Of a stretch of DNA of 64,000 nucleotides, positions 22,157-34,436 are shown piece by piece. A program made the translations under genes and the position numbers. Numbering within the stretch: the stretch's first letter is position 1; each line of letters starts with the position of its first letter. The DNA comes from Primulina eburnea (Eukaryota; Streptophyta; Magnoliopsida; Lamiales; Gesneriaceae), in contig NW_027331395.1 in NCBI RefSeq assembly GCF_022965805.1, forward strand, positions 62,001 through 126,000. Direction: 5' to 3'. The notes under the pieces are model-generated. The model worked only from the letters and a program-made list of their open reading frames with translations. It was not told the DNA's origin and did not search any database.

Positions 22157-24096
22157 TGTGGGGACCCGGACGCTAATCCTCTTCTTAATCATCGTTGGGA
22201 TTTAATTATCAGTTCTGATAAACAGGGTCTAAAAATTTTTATTTTTAAAATGTAAATGCGGAAGGTAATGGAATTTAAATAATATACATCTCTGTATAAC
22301 AACTACAATTCAGTAGAAAAGTACAATACTGTACCACCTCAGTCTAAGGTTTAGTTACTAAGTTCAAGTAATAAAACAAGTCTACAGTAAGTCCGGAATC
22401 ACCACGCTATCTAGTCCAGCCTCTTTCTCATCTTGACCCTGATCCAGCCCCACCTGTTGTCATGCACACATACAAAACAAGACAACAGCCGGATAACTCC
22501 GGTGAGAATAAATCCCAGTATAAAACATGGTAAACATGCATATACATAAAGTAAATCATGAAATATTCTATCATGAATATAATTCAACTCAATAGATTTC
22601 ATGATCTATTAAATTTAATCAAGATAAGCATGCAACTCGAATCAGATAAACATGCTACTCAAATCAAATCATAAAAACATGCTATCATGACTGAAAGCAA
22701 TAACAATGGGTTTCATAGTCTATGAAACCACATCCATAAACGCATGCAGTTCTAGTCAAATCATGTCTAGACTCGACTCAACTATAACTCTAGGGATCCT
22801 GGTGTGAATAAGACGTCAATGGCTGTCACCTACCCTCCCACTCGGGGTGACTGTACGTCTTATTCCTAGACTTCGGTCTGAGCTGTATCAACGACTGCAA
22901 TAGGAGTCAGGGCTGCTCCTAAGCTGAGATACACCGAACATCTAGATAGTTGACAATGGCTGTCAACGACTCTCCTATCTCAATGCAATGCATAACAATC
23001 TGTAAACAATGCATAATCATCTCAACATATAAATAAATCATATTCAAATCAGAATATAAAAGTAATCTAGTATGTGATTTTATTGGGAAACTCAAATAAG
23101 ATCTTATTTGAGTTATATCTTCCCGTATATCACATGAATTATACCTTTGTCGTCCCTGTCTGACGAAGACGATGACCTGTATTCAAATCTGTCCATATCC
23201 AATCTGAAAAGACAATATCGAATACATCGCATCAATGAATAACTCAATTCACAATCTGTTCTGATCAATACTCAACTCAGTACATAATCTGATCAATATC
23301 TGAACAAGATACAATTCAATTCATGTCATCGATATCACAATACAATCTAAATCATATCTGAATCTGATTAATCTAAATCAACTGATGTTTCGACGGCATA
23401 ACAATACAATCTGAATAACCCCGTCAATCTGAACATCACAAATATAATACTGATCTCATAATCTGTGCCCACATAATTCATACTCTGAATATTAACACAA
23501 TTCTGATATAAAATCTCAGTCAATATCTTTCAAAAATCATAACAATTACAGGAACAGTCTGTTCTTTACTCTGACTTCAATTCTATAATGTCTACTTTAG
23601 TAGAAACATCATATCCGAATCATATTCAATTCTGACAATATCATAAATTCAAATCTTGTCTAAACGTAACAAAACTTACGTCCAGTTATAGCCTGTGTTG
23701 ATAGGAACACAGTACTGAAGTCGGATTTAAAATCGAACGGACGGATTTTGCGCACTATTAAATTTCTCCCTCGGAAGAACTTGGAGCTTCTCCCCTATTT
23801 CTTTTCTTTCTTCCTTATTCTGATGGAGAGAATCGGTTTGTACATATATATATTTTGTGCATGCAATCATACGTGGCCTCATCTCAAATTTTTGCCCATT
23901 TCTCTCAAAATTACGAAAATGCCATTGCCTCCAATAATTACGAAAATGCCATTGCCATCCAATAATTACGAAAATGCCATTTCCCTCAAATAATTACGAA
24001 AATGCCATCCGAAAATCACAAAAATGCCATTCAATAATTTAAATCAATTCTTTAATTTTCGGGTTCTCACAAAATGATGACATCTCGGGCCTCACA
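22157..24096 (-). repeat. Full LTR of element F (3' in element sense)
   Basis: 1940 bp, TGTGGGGACCC to GGGCCTCACA, with polypurine tract TTTCTCCCCCTCTT (plus-strand reading) right after it. R/U5 resembles that of element E. It keeps the inverted repeats CTGTTGTC/GACAACAG (22454-22488), GAATAAGACGT/ACGTCTTATTC (22806-22865) and ACTCAAATAAGA/TCTTATTTGAGT (inside 23072-23135) with paired base changes. TATA tract near 23843-23853. U3 differs from that of E. Confidence 0.9.
23907..24035 (-). repeat. AATTACGAAAATGCCATT repeat cluster in U3 of F
   Basis: Five imperfect copies of an 18-bp word, AATTACGAAAATGCCATT, at about 25-28 bp spacing. They occupy the place where family E has its GCGCATATGCGC palindromes, just upstream of the TATA tract in element sense. 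The partial LTR at 26139-26334 has only three copies, so the cluster changes in copy number. Unlike the other families' clusters it is AT-rich and not palindromic. Confidence 0.85.
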
Positions 24097-26138
24097 TTTC
24101 TCCCCCTCTTAGATCTGAGTTCGTCCCCGAACTTATCAACAAGCACTTCGGAGATATCAGAGGACATATATACAGAGTTTAAATCAAAACTCCACTCACG
24201 GAATCAATTCTGAAATCTCAATCTCCTATCAGGACAGCTCTACTGATTTTTCAACAGCAGAATAGTTTTCATTCTGAAGCCTCTTACTTCTACTGATTCT
24301 AATTCCAATCTGGACTAGTAGTTCGAAAAGTACAATCTTATAATACCATTCGAAATAATTCTGATAGAATCAATCTTAGAATATTGGCTATACAACTTCT
24401 GTATAGACCAATCATAGTTCATAACAAAGCAATACCAGTAGTGGTGATCCAATCTGTTTATCCCAATCAAGGACATATACAGTCTTCAGCTTCAAATACC
24501 CATCGTCATCATCTAACGTTGGTTTCTTAAGTCTATCTATTCTGAACTGTCTTAATAGCTATTTTCATGTCATGATAATAAGTCATATCAATTAGTGCTA
24601 ACATCCAGCACTAAAGCTGTACAAAAATCTTCCAATCTCTGACTAATATATTCTGACGGTCTGTCAATCTGTAAAATCATCTAAGAGAGAGTTCATGATA
24701 TACTCTATCACGAATACCAACTCAAGTAAAATCACAATCTGACATAATCTACTGTGGCATTCTGATCTTTCTGACCACTTTTCTGACATCAATCTGCGTC
24801 ATTGGGTCATGTTTGTACATAATCTGGTACAAACTGATAGCTATAGAGTGAACAATCTGTCAATCTTAATCATATCATATTACAATCTGTAAAAATGACG
24901 GTAATTTCATTACGAAGGCTATAGAAATGTACTCTCATTTCTATTTAAAACTTCACAATTCTGTAATAAATCTTCTGATTTCTATCTTTCTGTCTTTTTT
25001 TTGTTAGCAATTTAGACATATCAGTACAATTTCTGCCAACCTTTTCAGTACAATTCGGTTACAACTGATCTAATCTGTCTATATCACAACTATCTGTTCA
25101 AACATAACACATTCTCAATTATCAAACTGAAAACTGAATCCACTACGGTGCATTTCTGACCTTATCTGTGATTTCAGACTTGAACTATTCAGTATAACAA
25201 ATCAGTTAATAAAATAAATGAAAGAAAATATACCTACCTGGTATTCAGCTCTGACTATCGATATCAAATCCTGTTGACCATTCTGAAAAATTCTGATATC
25301 ACATAATAATCAATCTCATACGCAACACAAAATCACATATCTGTTACTCTGTTCTGATTATTACAATCAAGTTCTGATCACATTCTTGAATTACTGTAAC
25401 TCTTGAATTCAACTCTGATTCGGTTGAAACTGTATATACTCCTTCTAGTTCACACTAATCTGTAGCATATACGTATTCAAAACACAGTAATATCAAATCA
25501 GAAACGAAATAGCAATATCCTATACAGATCTAGTGAGTTCAGTGAACTCATAAAACAAGGATTTCTGGTAAATATCTTCATGTCATTCTGATCAACTGTT
25601 ATATCTCATCTGCAAATAAAATATGCTCCCCAAAACAATATAAGATATCTCAAATACTGATTTAGAACAATAATAATACTCAGCAGATATAAAGCAACAA
25701 TCGAATAAAATAATTTGCCAAATCTGACAAAATACATTTCTGACAATTCTGACATTTCTGAAATTTCTAAACTTTCTGATGTCGATATCGCAATCACTGA
25801 TCATGATCTCCACTGTATCAAAATCAATCGGTATACTAACTTCAGATATCGCATTTTCTCAATACAATCTGTTTCAAGCAGGATTCTTATCTGAATAATT
25901 TCTGTATACAATCATTACAGTTCTCAGAATATTCAATAGAACCTTCAGATATTCTATTCAACCAATCAGATGCTGCAAATATATCAAAATTTCATAGATA
26001 TAATGAGCATAGAATTCATCAGAATATCTCTGAATATACTGACACATGCCAAAGATATCACAAAATCAGATGTACTCCAGGTCGATACTCTTCTACTGAT
26101 CTTTCAATTCATTCTGTATCATTCTGTACATTCAATGT
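24097..26138 (-). pseudogene. Eroded pol of element F
   Basis: The polypurine tract (24097-24110) is followed by about 2 kb without a long frame, collinear with the eroded pol of E, A and B. Shared landmarks are TGACGGTAATTTCATTACGAAGG near 24895-24930 (integrase first-Asp region), the TGCATTTCTGAC...CCTGGTATTCAG block near 25149-25246, and CCTATACAGATCTAGTGAG near 25520. The sequence is dominated by short TTCTGA/AATCTG words. It breaks off at about 26138, where the truncated LTR begins. Confidence 0.7.
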
Positions 26139-26334
26139 TATTTTGTGCTTGTGCATGCAATCATACGTGGCCTCATCTCAAATTTTTGCCCATTTCTCTC
26201 AAAATTACGAAAATGCCATTGCCTCCAATAATTACGAAAATGCCATCCGAAAATCACAAAAATGCCATTCAATAATTTAAATCAATTCTTTAATTTTCGG
26301 GTTCTCACAAAATGATGACATCTCGGGCCTTACA
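26139..26334 (-). repeat. Truncated second LTR of element F
   Basis: The outer 196 bp of the F LTR (U3 end), matching about 23849-24096 and ending GGGCCTTACA against the ACACA duplication. It includes three copies of the U3 repeat instead of five. The inner junction near 26139-26150 has a short duplicated TTGTGC word. Confidence 0.85.
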
Positions 26335-29300
26335 ACACATTTTATAATTTGTCATAACATCGATGATGCTTCAAACAATGCGGATTTGTTCTTTAGAGAA
26401 GTCGTTAGGTTGCATGGCATGACTAGGACTATTGCTTCTGATCGCGATGTTAAATTCTTGAGTTACTTTTGGAATACTTTATGGGTTAAACTTGGCACAA
26501 AATTGTTGTTTTCTACTACTTGTCATCCTCAAACAGATGGAGAAACTGAAGTTGTCAATAAAACTTTGGGAACACTTTTGCGTGCTATTCTTAAAAAGAA
26601 CTTGGATTGACATTTCTATGGAATTTATTTTTGGGTTGTCTAGGACTAAGAAAGAGAGGGAATCTATTTTCGTTGTTGTGGATAGATTCTCTAAGATGGC
26701 ACATTTTATAGCTTGTCATAAAACCGATGATGCTTCAAACATTGAGGATTTGTTCTTCAGAGAAGTCTCTAAGTTGCATGGCATGCCTAGGACTATTGTT
26801 TCTGGTCGCGATGTTAAATTATTGAGTTACTTTTGGAAGACTTTCTGGGCTAAACTTGGCACAAAATTGTTGTTTTCTACTACTTGTCATCCTCAAACGG
26901 ATGGACAAACTGAAGTTGTCAATAGAACTTTGGGAACACTTTTGCGTGCTATTCTTTAAAAGAACTTGGATTGACATTTCTATTGACTTTATTTTGGGGT
27001 TGCCTAGGACTAAGAAAGGGAGAGATTCTATTTTCATTGTTGTGGATAGATTCTCTAAGATGACACATTTTATAGCTTGTCATAAAACCGATGATGCTTC
27101 AAACATTGCGGATTTGTTCTTTAGAGAAGTCGTTACGTTGCATGGCATAACTAAGACTTTTGCTTTTGATCGCGATGTTAAATTCTTGAGTTACTTTTTG
27201 AATACTTTATGGGCTAAACTTGGCACAAAATTGTTGTTTTCTACTACTTGTCATTCTCAAACGGATGGACAAACCGAAGTTGTCAGTAGAACTTTGGGAA
27301 CACTTATGCGTGCTATACATAAAAAGAACTTGGATTGACATTTCTATGGACATTATTTTGGGGTTGCCTAGGACTAAGAAGGGGAGGGATTCTATTTTTG
27401 TTGTTATGGATAGATTCTCTAAGATGGCACATTTTATAGCTTGTCATAAAACCGATGATGCTTCAAACATTGCGGATTTGTTCTTTAGAGAAGTCGCTAG
27501 GTTGCATGGCATGACTAGGACTATTGCTTCTGATCGCGATGTTAAATTCTTAAGTTACTTTTGGAATACTTTATGGGTTAAACTTGGCACAAAATTGTTG
27601 TTTTCTACTACTTGTCATCCTCAAACAGATTGACAAACTGAAGTTGTCAATAGAACTTTGGGAACACTTTTGCCTGCTATTCTTAAAAAGAACTTGGATT
27701 GACATTTCTATTGACTTTATTTTGGGGTTGCCTAGGACTAAGAAAGGAAGGGATTCTATTTTCGTTTTTGTGGATAGATTATCTAAGATGGCACATTTTA
27801 TAGCTTGTCATAAAACCGATGATGCTTCAAACAATGCGGATTTGTTCTTTAGAGAAGTCGCTAAGTTGCATGGCATGTCTAGAAATATTGTTTCTGATCG
27901 CAATGTTATATTCTTGAGTTACTTTTGGAAGACTTTATAGGCTCAAATTGCACAAAATTGTTGTTTTCTACTACTTTTCATCCTCAAACAGATGGACAAA
28001 CTGAAGTTGTCAATAGAACTTTGGGAACACTTTTGCGTGCTATTCTTAAAAATAACTTGGATTGACATTTCTATGGACTTTATTTTGGTGTTGCTTAGGA
28101 CTAAGAAAGGGAGGGATTCTATTTTCGTTGTTGTGGATAGATTCTCTAAGATGGCACATTTTATAGCTTGTCATAAAACAGATGATGCTTTAAACATTGC
28201 GGATTTGTTCTTTAGAGAAGTCGCTAGGTTGCATGGCATGCCTATGACTATTGTTTCTGGTCGTGATGTTAAATTCTTGAGTTACTTTTGGAAGACTTTA
28301 TGGTGTAAACTTGGCACAAAATTGTTGTTTTCTACTACTTGTCATACTCAAACGGATGGACAACTGAAGTTGTCAATAGAACTTTGGGAACACTTATGCG
28401 TGCTATTCTTAAAAAGAACTTGGATTGACATTTCTATGGACATTATTTTGGGGTTGCCTAGGACTAAGAAATGGAGAGATTCTATTTTTGTTGTTGTGGA
28501 TAGATTTTCTCTAAAATGGCACATTTTATAGCTTGTCATAAGACCGATGATGCTTCAAACATGGCAGCTTTGTTCTTTAGAGAAGTCGTTAGGTTGCATG
28601 GCATTACTAGGACTATTGCTTTTGATCGCGATGTTAAATTCTTGAGTTACTTTTGGAATACTTTATGGGCTAAACTTGGCAAAAAAATTGTTGTTTTCTA
28701 CTACTTGTCCTCCTCAAACGGATGGACAAACTGAAGTTGTCAATAGAACTTTGGGAACACTTTTGCGTGCTATTCTTAAAAAGAACTTGGATTGACATTT
28801 CTATGGAATTTATTTTGGGTTTCCGAGGACTAAGAAGGGGAGAGATTCTATTTTTATTGTAGTTGACAGATTCTCTAAGATGACACATTTTATAGCTTGT
28901 CATAAAACCGATGATGCTTCAAACATGGCGGATTTGTTCTTTAGAGAAGTCGCTAGGTTGCATGGCATGCCTAGTACTATTGTCTCTGGTCGTTATGATA
29001 AATTCTTGAGTTACTTTTGGAAGACTTTCTGGGCTAAACTTAGCAAAAAATTGTTGTTTTCTACTACTTGTCATCCTCAAATGGCTGGACAAACTGAAGT
29101 TGTCAATAGAACTTTGGGAACACTTTTGCGTGCTATTCTTAAAAAGAACTTGGATTGACATTTCTATGGAATTTATTTTTGGGTTGTCTAGGACTAAGAA
29201 AGAGAGGGAATCTATTTTCGTTGTTGTGGATAGATTCTCTAAGATGGCACATTTTATAGCTTGTCATAAAACCGATGATGCTTCAAACATTGAGGATTTG

Positions 29301-32300
29301 TTCTTTAGAGAAGTCTCTAAGTTGCATGGCATGCCTAGGACTATTGTTTCTGGTCGCGATGTTAAATTATTGAGTTACTTTTGGAAGACTTTCTGGGCTA
29401 AACTTGGCACAAAATTGTTGTTTTCTACTACTTGTCATCCTCAAACGGATGGACAAACTGAAGTTGTCAATAGAACTTTGGGAACACTTTTGCGTGCTAT
29501 TCTTTAAAAGAACTTGGATTGACATTTCTATTGACTTTATTTTGGGGTTGCCTAGGACTAAGAAAGGGAGAGATTCTATTTTCGTTGTTGTGGATAGATT
29601 CTCTAAGATGACACATTTTATAGCTTGTCATAAAACCGATGATGCTTCAAACATTGCGGATTTGTTCTTTAGAGAAGTCGTTAGGTTGCATGGCATAACT
29701 AAGACTTTTGCTTTTGATCGCGATGTTAAATTTTTGAGTTACTTTTGGAATACTTTATGGGCTAAACTTGGCACAAAATTGTTGTTTTCTACTACTTGTC
29801 ATTCTCAAACGGATGGACAAACCGAAGTTGTCAATAGAACTTTGGGAACACTTATGCGTGCTATACATAAAAAGAACTTGGATTGACATTTCTATGGACA
29901 TTATTTTGGGGTTGCCTAGGACTAAGAAGGGGAGGGATTCTATTTTTGTTGTTATGGATAGATTCTCTAAGATGGCACATTTTATAGCTTGTCATAAAAC
30001 CGATGATGCTTCAAACATTGCGGATTTGTTCTTTAGAGAAGTCGCTAGATTGCATGGCATGACTAGGACTATTGCTTCTGATCGCGATGTTAAATTCTTA
30101 AGTTACTATTGGAATACTTTATGGGTTAAACTTGGCACAAAATTGTTGTTTTCTACTACTTGTCATCCTCAAACAGATTGACAAACTGAAGTTGTCAATA
30201 GAACTTTGGGAACACTTTTGCCTGCTATTCTTAAAAAGAACTTGGATTGACATTTCTATGGACTTTATTTTGGGGTTGCCTAGGACTAAGAAAGGAAGGG
30301 ATTCTATTTTTGTTTTTGTGGATAGATTATCTAAGATGGCACATTTTATAGCTTGTCATAAAACCGATGATGCTTCAAACAATGCGGATTTGTTCTTTAG
30401 AGAAGTCGCTAAGTTGCATGGCATGTCTAGAAATATTGTTTCTGATCGCAATGTTATATTCTTGAGTTACTTTTGGAAGACTTTATAGGCTCAAATTGCA
30501 CAAAATTGTTGTTTTCTACTACTTTTCATCCTCAAACAGATGGACAAACTGAAGTTGTCAATAGAACTTTGGGAACACTTTTGCGTGCTATTCTTAAAAA
30601 TAACTTGGATTGACATTTCTATGGACTTTATTTTGGGGTTGCCTAGGACTAAGAAAGGGAGGGATTCTATTTTCGTTGTTGTGGATAGATTCTCTAAGAT
30701 GGCACATTTTATAGCTTGTCATAAAACCGATGATGCTTTAAACATTGCGGATTTGTTCTTTAGAGAAGTCGCTAGGTTGCATGGCATGCCTATGACTATT
30801 GTTTCTGGTCGTGATGTTAAATTCTTGAGTTACTTTTGGAAGACTTTATGGGCTAAACTTGGCACAAAATTGTTGTTTTCTACTACTTGTCATACTCAAA
30901 CGGATGGACAACTGAAGTTGTCAATAGAACTTTGGGAACACTTATGCGTGCTATTCTTAAAAAGAACTTGGATTGACATTTCTATGGACATTATTTTGGG
31001 GTTGCCTAGGACTAAGAAATGGAGAGATTCTATTTTTGTTGTTGTGGATAGATTTTCTCTAAAATGGCACATTTTATAGCTTGTCATAAGACCGATGATG
31101 CTTCAAACATGGCAGCTTTGTTCTTTAGAGAAGTCGTTAGGTTGCATGGCATGACTAGGACTATTGCTTTTGATCGCGATGTTAAATTCTTGAGTTACTT
31201 TTGGAATACTTTATGGGCTAAACTTGACAAAAAAATTGTTGTTTTCTACTACTTGTCCTCCTCAAACGGATGGACAAACTGAAGTTGTCAATAGAACTTT
31301 GGGAACACTTTTGCGTGCTATTCTTAAAAAGAACTTGGATTGACATTTCTATGGAATTTATTTTGGGTTTCCGAGGACTAAGAACGGGAGAGATTCTATT
31401 TTTATTGTAGTTGACAGATTCTCTAAGATGACACATTTTATAGCTTGTCATAAAACCGATGATGCTTCAAACATGGCGGATTTGTTCTTTAGAGAAGTCG
31501 CTAGGTTGCATGGCATGCCTAGTACTATTGTCTCTGGTCGTTATGTTAAATTCTTGAGTTACTTTTGGAAGACTTTCTGGGCTAAACTTAGCACAAAATT
31601 GTTGTTTTCTACTACTTGTCATCCTCAAATGGATGGACAAACTGAAGTTGTCAATAGAACTTTGGGAACACTTTTGCGTGCTATTCTTAAAAAGAACTTG
31701 GATTGACATTTCTATGGACTTTATTTTGTGTTTTCCTAGGACTAAGAAGGGGAGGGATTCTATTTTCGTTGTTGTGGATAGATTCTCTAAGATGTGACAT
31801 TTTATAGCTTGTCATAAAACCGATGATGCTTCAAACATTGCGGATTTGTTCTTTAGAGAAGTCGCTAGGTTGCATGGTATGACTAGGACTATTGCTTCTG
31901 ATCGCGATGTTAAATTCTTGAGTTACTTTTGGAATACTTTATGGGTTAAACTTGGCACAAAATTGTTGTTTTCTACTACATGTCATCCTCAAACAGATGG
32001 ACAAACTGAAGTTGTCAATAGAACTTTGGAACAATTTTGCATGCTTTTCTTAAAAAGAACTTGGATTGACATTTCTATGGACTTTATTTTGGGGTTGCCT
32101 AGGACTAAGAAAGGGAGGGATTCTATTTTCGTTGTTGTGGGCAGATTCTCTAAGATGACACATTTTATAGCTTGTCATAAAACCGATGATGCTTCAAACA
32201 ATGCAGATTTGTTCTTTAGAGAAGTCGTTAAGTTGCATGGCATGACTAGGACCTAGAAATATTGTTTATGATCGCAATGTTATATTCTTGAGTTACTTTT

Positions 32301-34190
32301 AGAAGACTTTATAGGCTAAAATTGCACAAAATTGTTGTTTTCTACTACTTTTCATCCTCACACAGATGGACAAACTGAAGTTGTCAATAGAACATTGGGA
32401 ACACTTTTGCGTGCTATTCTTAAAAAGAACTTGGATTGACATTTCTATGGACTTTATTTTGGGGTTGCCTAGGACTAAGAAAGGGAGGGATTCTATTTTG
32501 TTGTTGTGGATAGATTCTCTAAGATGGCACATTTTATAGCTTGTCATAAAACCGATGATGCTTCAAACATTGCGGATTTGTTCTTTAGAGAAGTCGCTAG
32601 GTTGCATGGCATGCCTATGACTATTGTTTCTGGTCGTGATGTTAAATTCTTGAGTTACTTTTGGAAGACTTTATGGGCTAAACTTGGCACAAAATTGTTG
32701 TTTTCTACTACTTGTCATACTCAAACGGATGGACAACTGATGTTGTCAATAGAACTTTGGGAACACTTATGCGTGCTATTCTTAAAAAGAACTTGGATCG
32801 ACATTTCTATGGACATTATTTTGGGTTTGCCTAGGACTAAGAAAGGGAGATATTCTATTTTTTTTGTTGTGGATAGATTCTCTAAAATGGCACATTTTAT
32901 AGCTTGTCATAAAACTGATGATGCTTCAAACATGGCAGATTTGTTCTTTAGAGAAGTCGTTAGGTTGCTTGGCATGACTAGGACTATTGCTTTTGATCGC
33001 GATGTTAAATTCTTGAGTTACTTTTGGAATACTTTATGGGCTAAACTTGGCACAAAATTGTTGTTTTCTACTACTTGTACTCCTCAAACGGATGGACAAA
33101 CTGAAGTTGTCAATAGAACTTTGAGAACACTTTTGCGTGCTATTCTTAAAAAGAACTTGGATTGACATTTCTATGGAATTTATTTTGGGTTTCCTAGGAC
33201 TAAGAAGGGGAGAGATTCTATTTTTATTGTTGTTGTCAGATTCTCTTAGATGAAACATTTTATAGCTTGTCATAAAACCGATGATGCTTCAAACATTGCG
33301 GATTTGTTCTTTAGAGAAGTCGCTAAATTGCATGGCATGCCTAGGACTACTGTCTCTGGTCGCTATGTTAAATTCTTGAGTTACTTTTGGAAGACTTTCT
33401 GGGCTAAACTTGGCACAAAATTGTTGTTTTCTACTACTTGTCATCCTCAAAGGGATAGACAAACTAAAGTTGTCAATAGAACTTTGGGAACACTTTTGCG
33501 TGCTATTCTTAAAAAGAACTTGGATTGACATTTCTATGGACTTTATTTTGTGTTTTCCTAGGACTAAGAAGGGGAGGGATTCTATTTTTGTTGTTGTGGA
33601 TAGATTCTCTAAGATGGCACATTTTATAGCTTGTCATAAAATCGATGATGCTTCAAACATTGCGGATTTGTTCTTTAGAGAAGTCGTTAGGTTTCATGGC
33701 ATGACTAAGACTATTGCTTCTGATCGCGATGTTAAATTCTTGAGTTACTTTTGGAATACCTTGGCACAAAATTGTTGTTTTCTACTATTTGTCATCCTCA
33801 AACGGATGGACAAACTGAAGTTGTCAATAGAACTTTGGGAACACTTTTTCGTTCTATTCTTAAAAAGAACTTGGATTGAAATTTCTATGGACTTTATTTT
33901 GGGTTGCCTAGGACTAAGAAGGTGGGAGATTCTATTTTTATTGTTGTGGATAGATTCTCTAAGATGGCACATTTTATAGCTTGTCATAAAACCGATGATG
34001 CTTCAAACATTGCGGATTCGTTCTTTAGAGAAGTCGCTAGGTTGCATGGTATGCCTAGGACTATTGTTTCTGATCGCGATGTTAAATTCTTGAGTTACTA
34101 TTGGAAGTCTTTATGGGCTAAATTTGTCACAAAATTGATGTTTTCTACTACTTGTCATACTCAAACGGATGGACAAACTGAAGTTGTCAA
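26335..34190 (+). repeat. Integrase-derived 364-bp satellite, right block
   Basis: About 21-22 further units. It resumes in the d unit that F interrupts, followed by a-b-c-d. From 26492 a seven-unit block of 2548 bp (26492-29039) is repeated in tandem (29040-31587); corresponding positions differ by exactly 2548 over at least 5 kb. Units near 31800-34190 are more diverged, with scattered deletions. Some unit types have SGRD in place of SDRD and so lack the second catalytic Asp. The array stops inside a unit at 34190, where retrotransposon leader sequence begins. Confidence 0.93.
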
Positions 34191-34436
34191 ACAGATTAGT
34201 ACACAGTCTATACATGCTGTCTCAGCCCTCCTCTGATCATATACCTCTGATCCAGAATCGGTTCTGATTCAGTCTTGGCAATTATATGCTGTAAATCAAT
34301 TCAGATACAGTACAACACATAATAAGGAAAACAATAAATCATGCTAGCACAGCAAAAGCAAGGAAGATGACTCGATCTACCCCGCTCACTCTATTCTATC
34401 TTAGTCTACAGAACCTACTACTCTGATACCACCTGT
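34191..34436 (-). repeat. Leader fragment of a C-type element, with primer site
   Basis: About 245 bp of sequence between gag and 5' LTR of a minus-strand element. The primer site at 34420-34431 reads TGGTATCAGAGT on the minus strand (one mismatch to the usual 12-mer), five bases from the LTR. The gag that should lie to the left is missing; the fragment abuts the satellite at 34190 without a recognisable duplication. Confidence 0.75.

Larger units (their letters stand above)
22157..26334 (-). mobile_element. Element F, truncated Tekay-type element in the satellite
   Basis: A minus-strand element inserted in a d unit of the satellite, with perfect target duplication ACACA at 22152-22156 and 26335-26339. 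It has one full LTR (22157-24096), an eroded pol interior, and only the outer 196 bp of the other LTR (26139-26334). Gag, primer site and most of the second LTR are gone, so an internal deletion happened after insertion; the intact duplication proves that both original ends are present. Confidence 0.9.

Noticed and set aside
15493..34236. A cluster of many integrase genes
   Set aside because: Each apparent gene is one 364-bp satellite unit plus part of the next. The frame changes at every junction and no unit has an N- or C-terminal domain.
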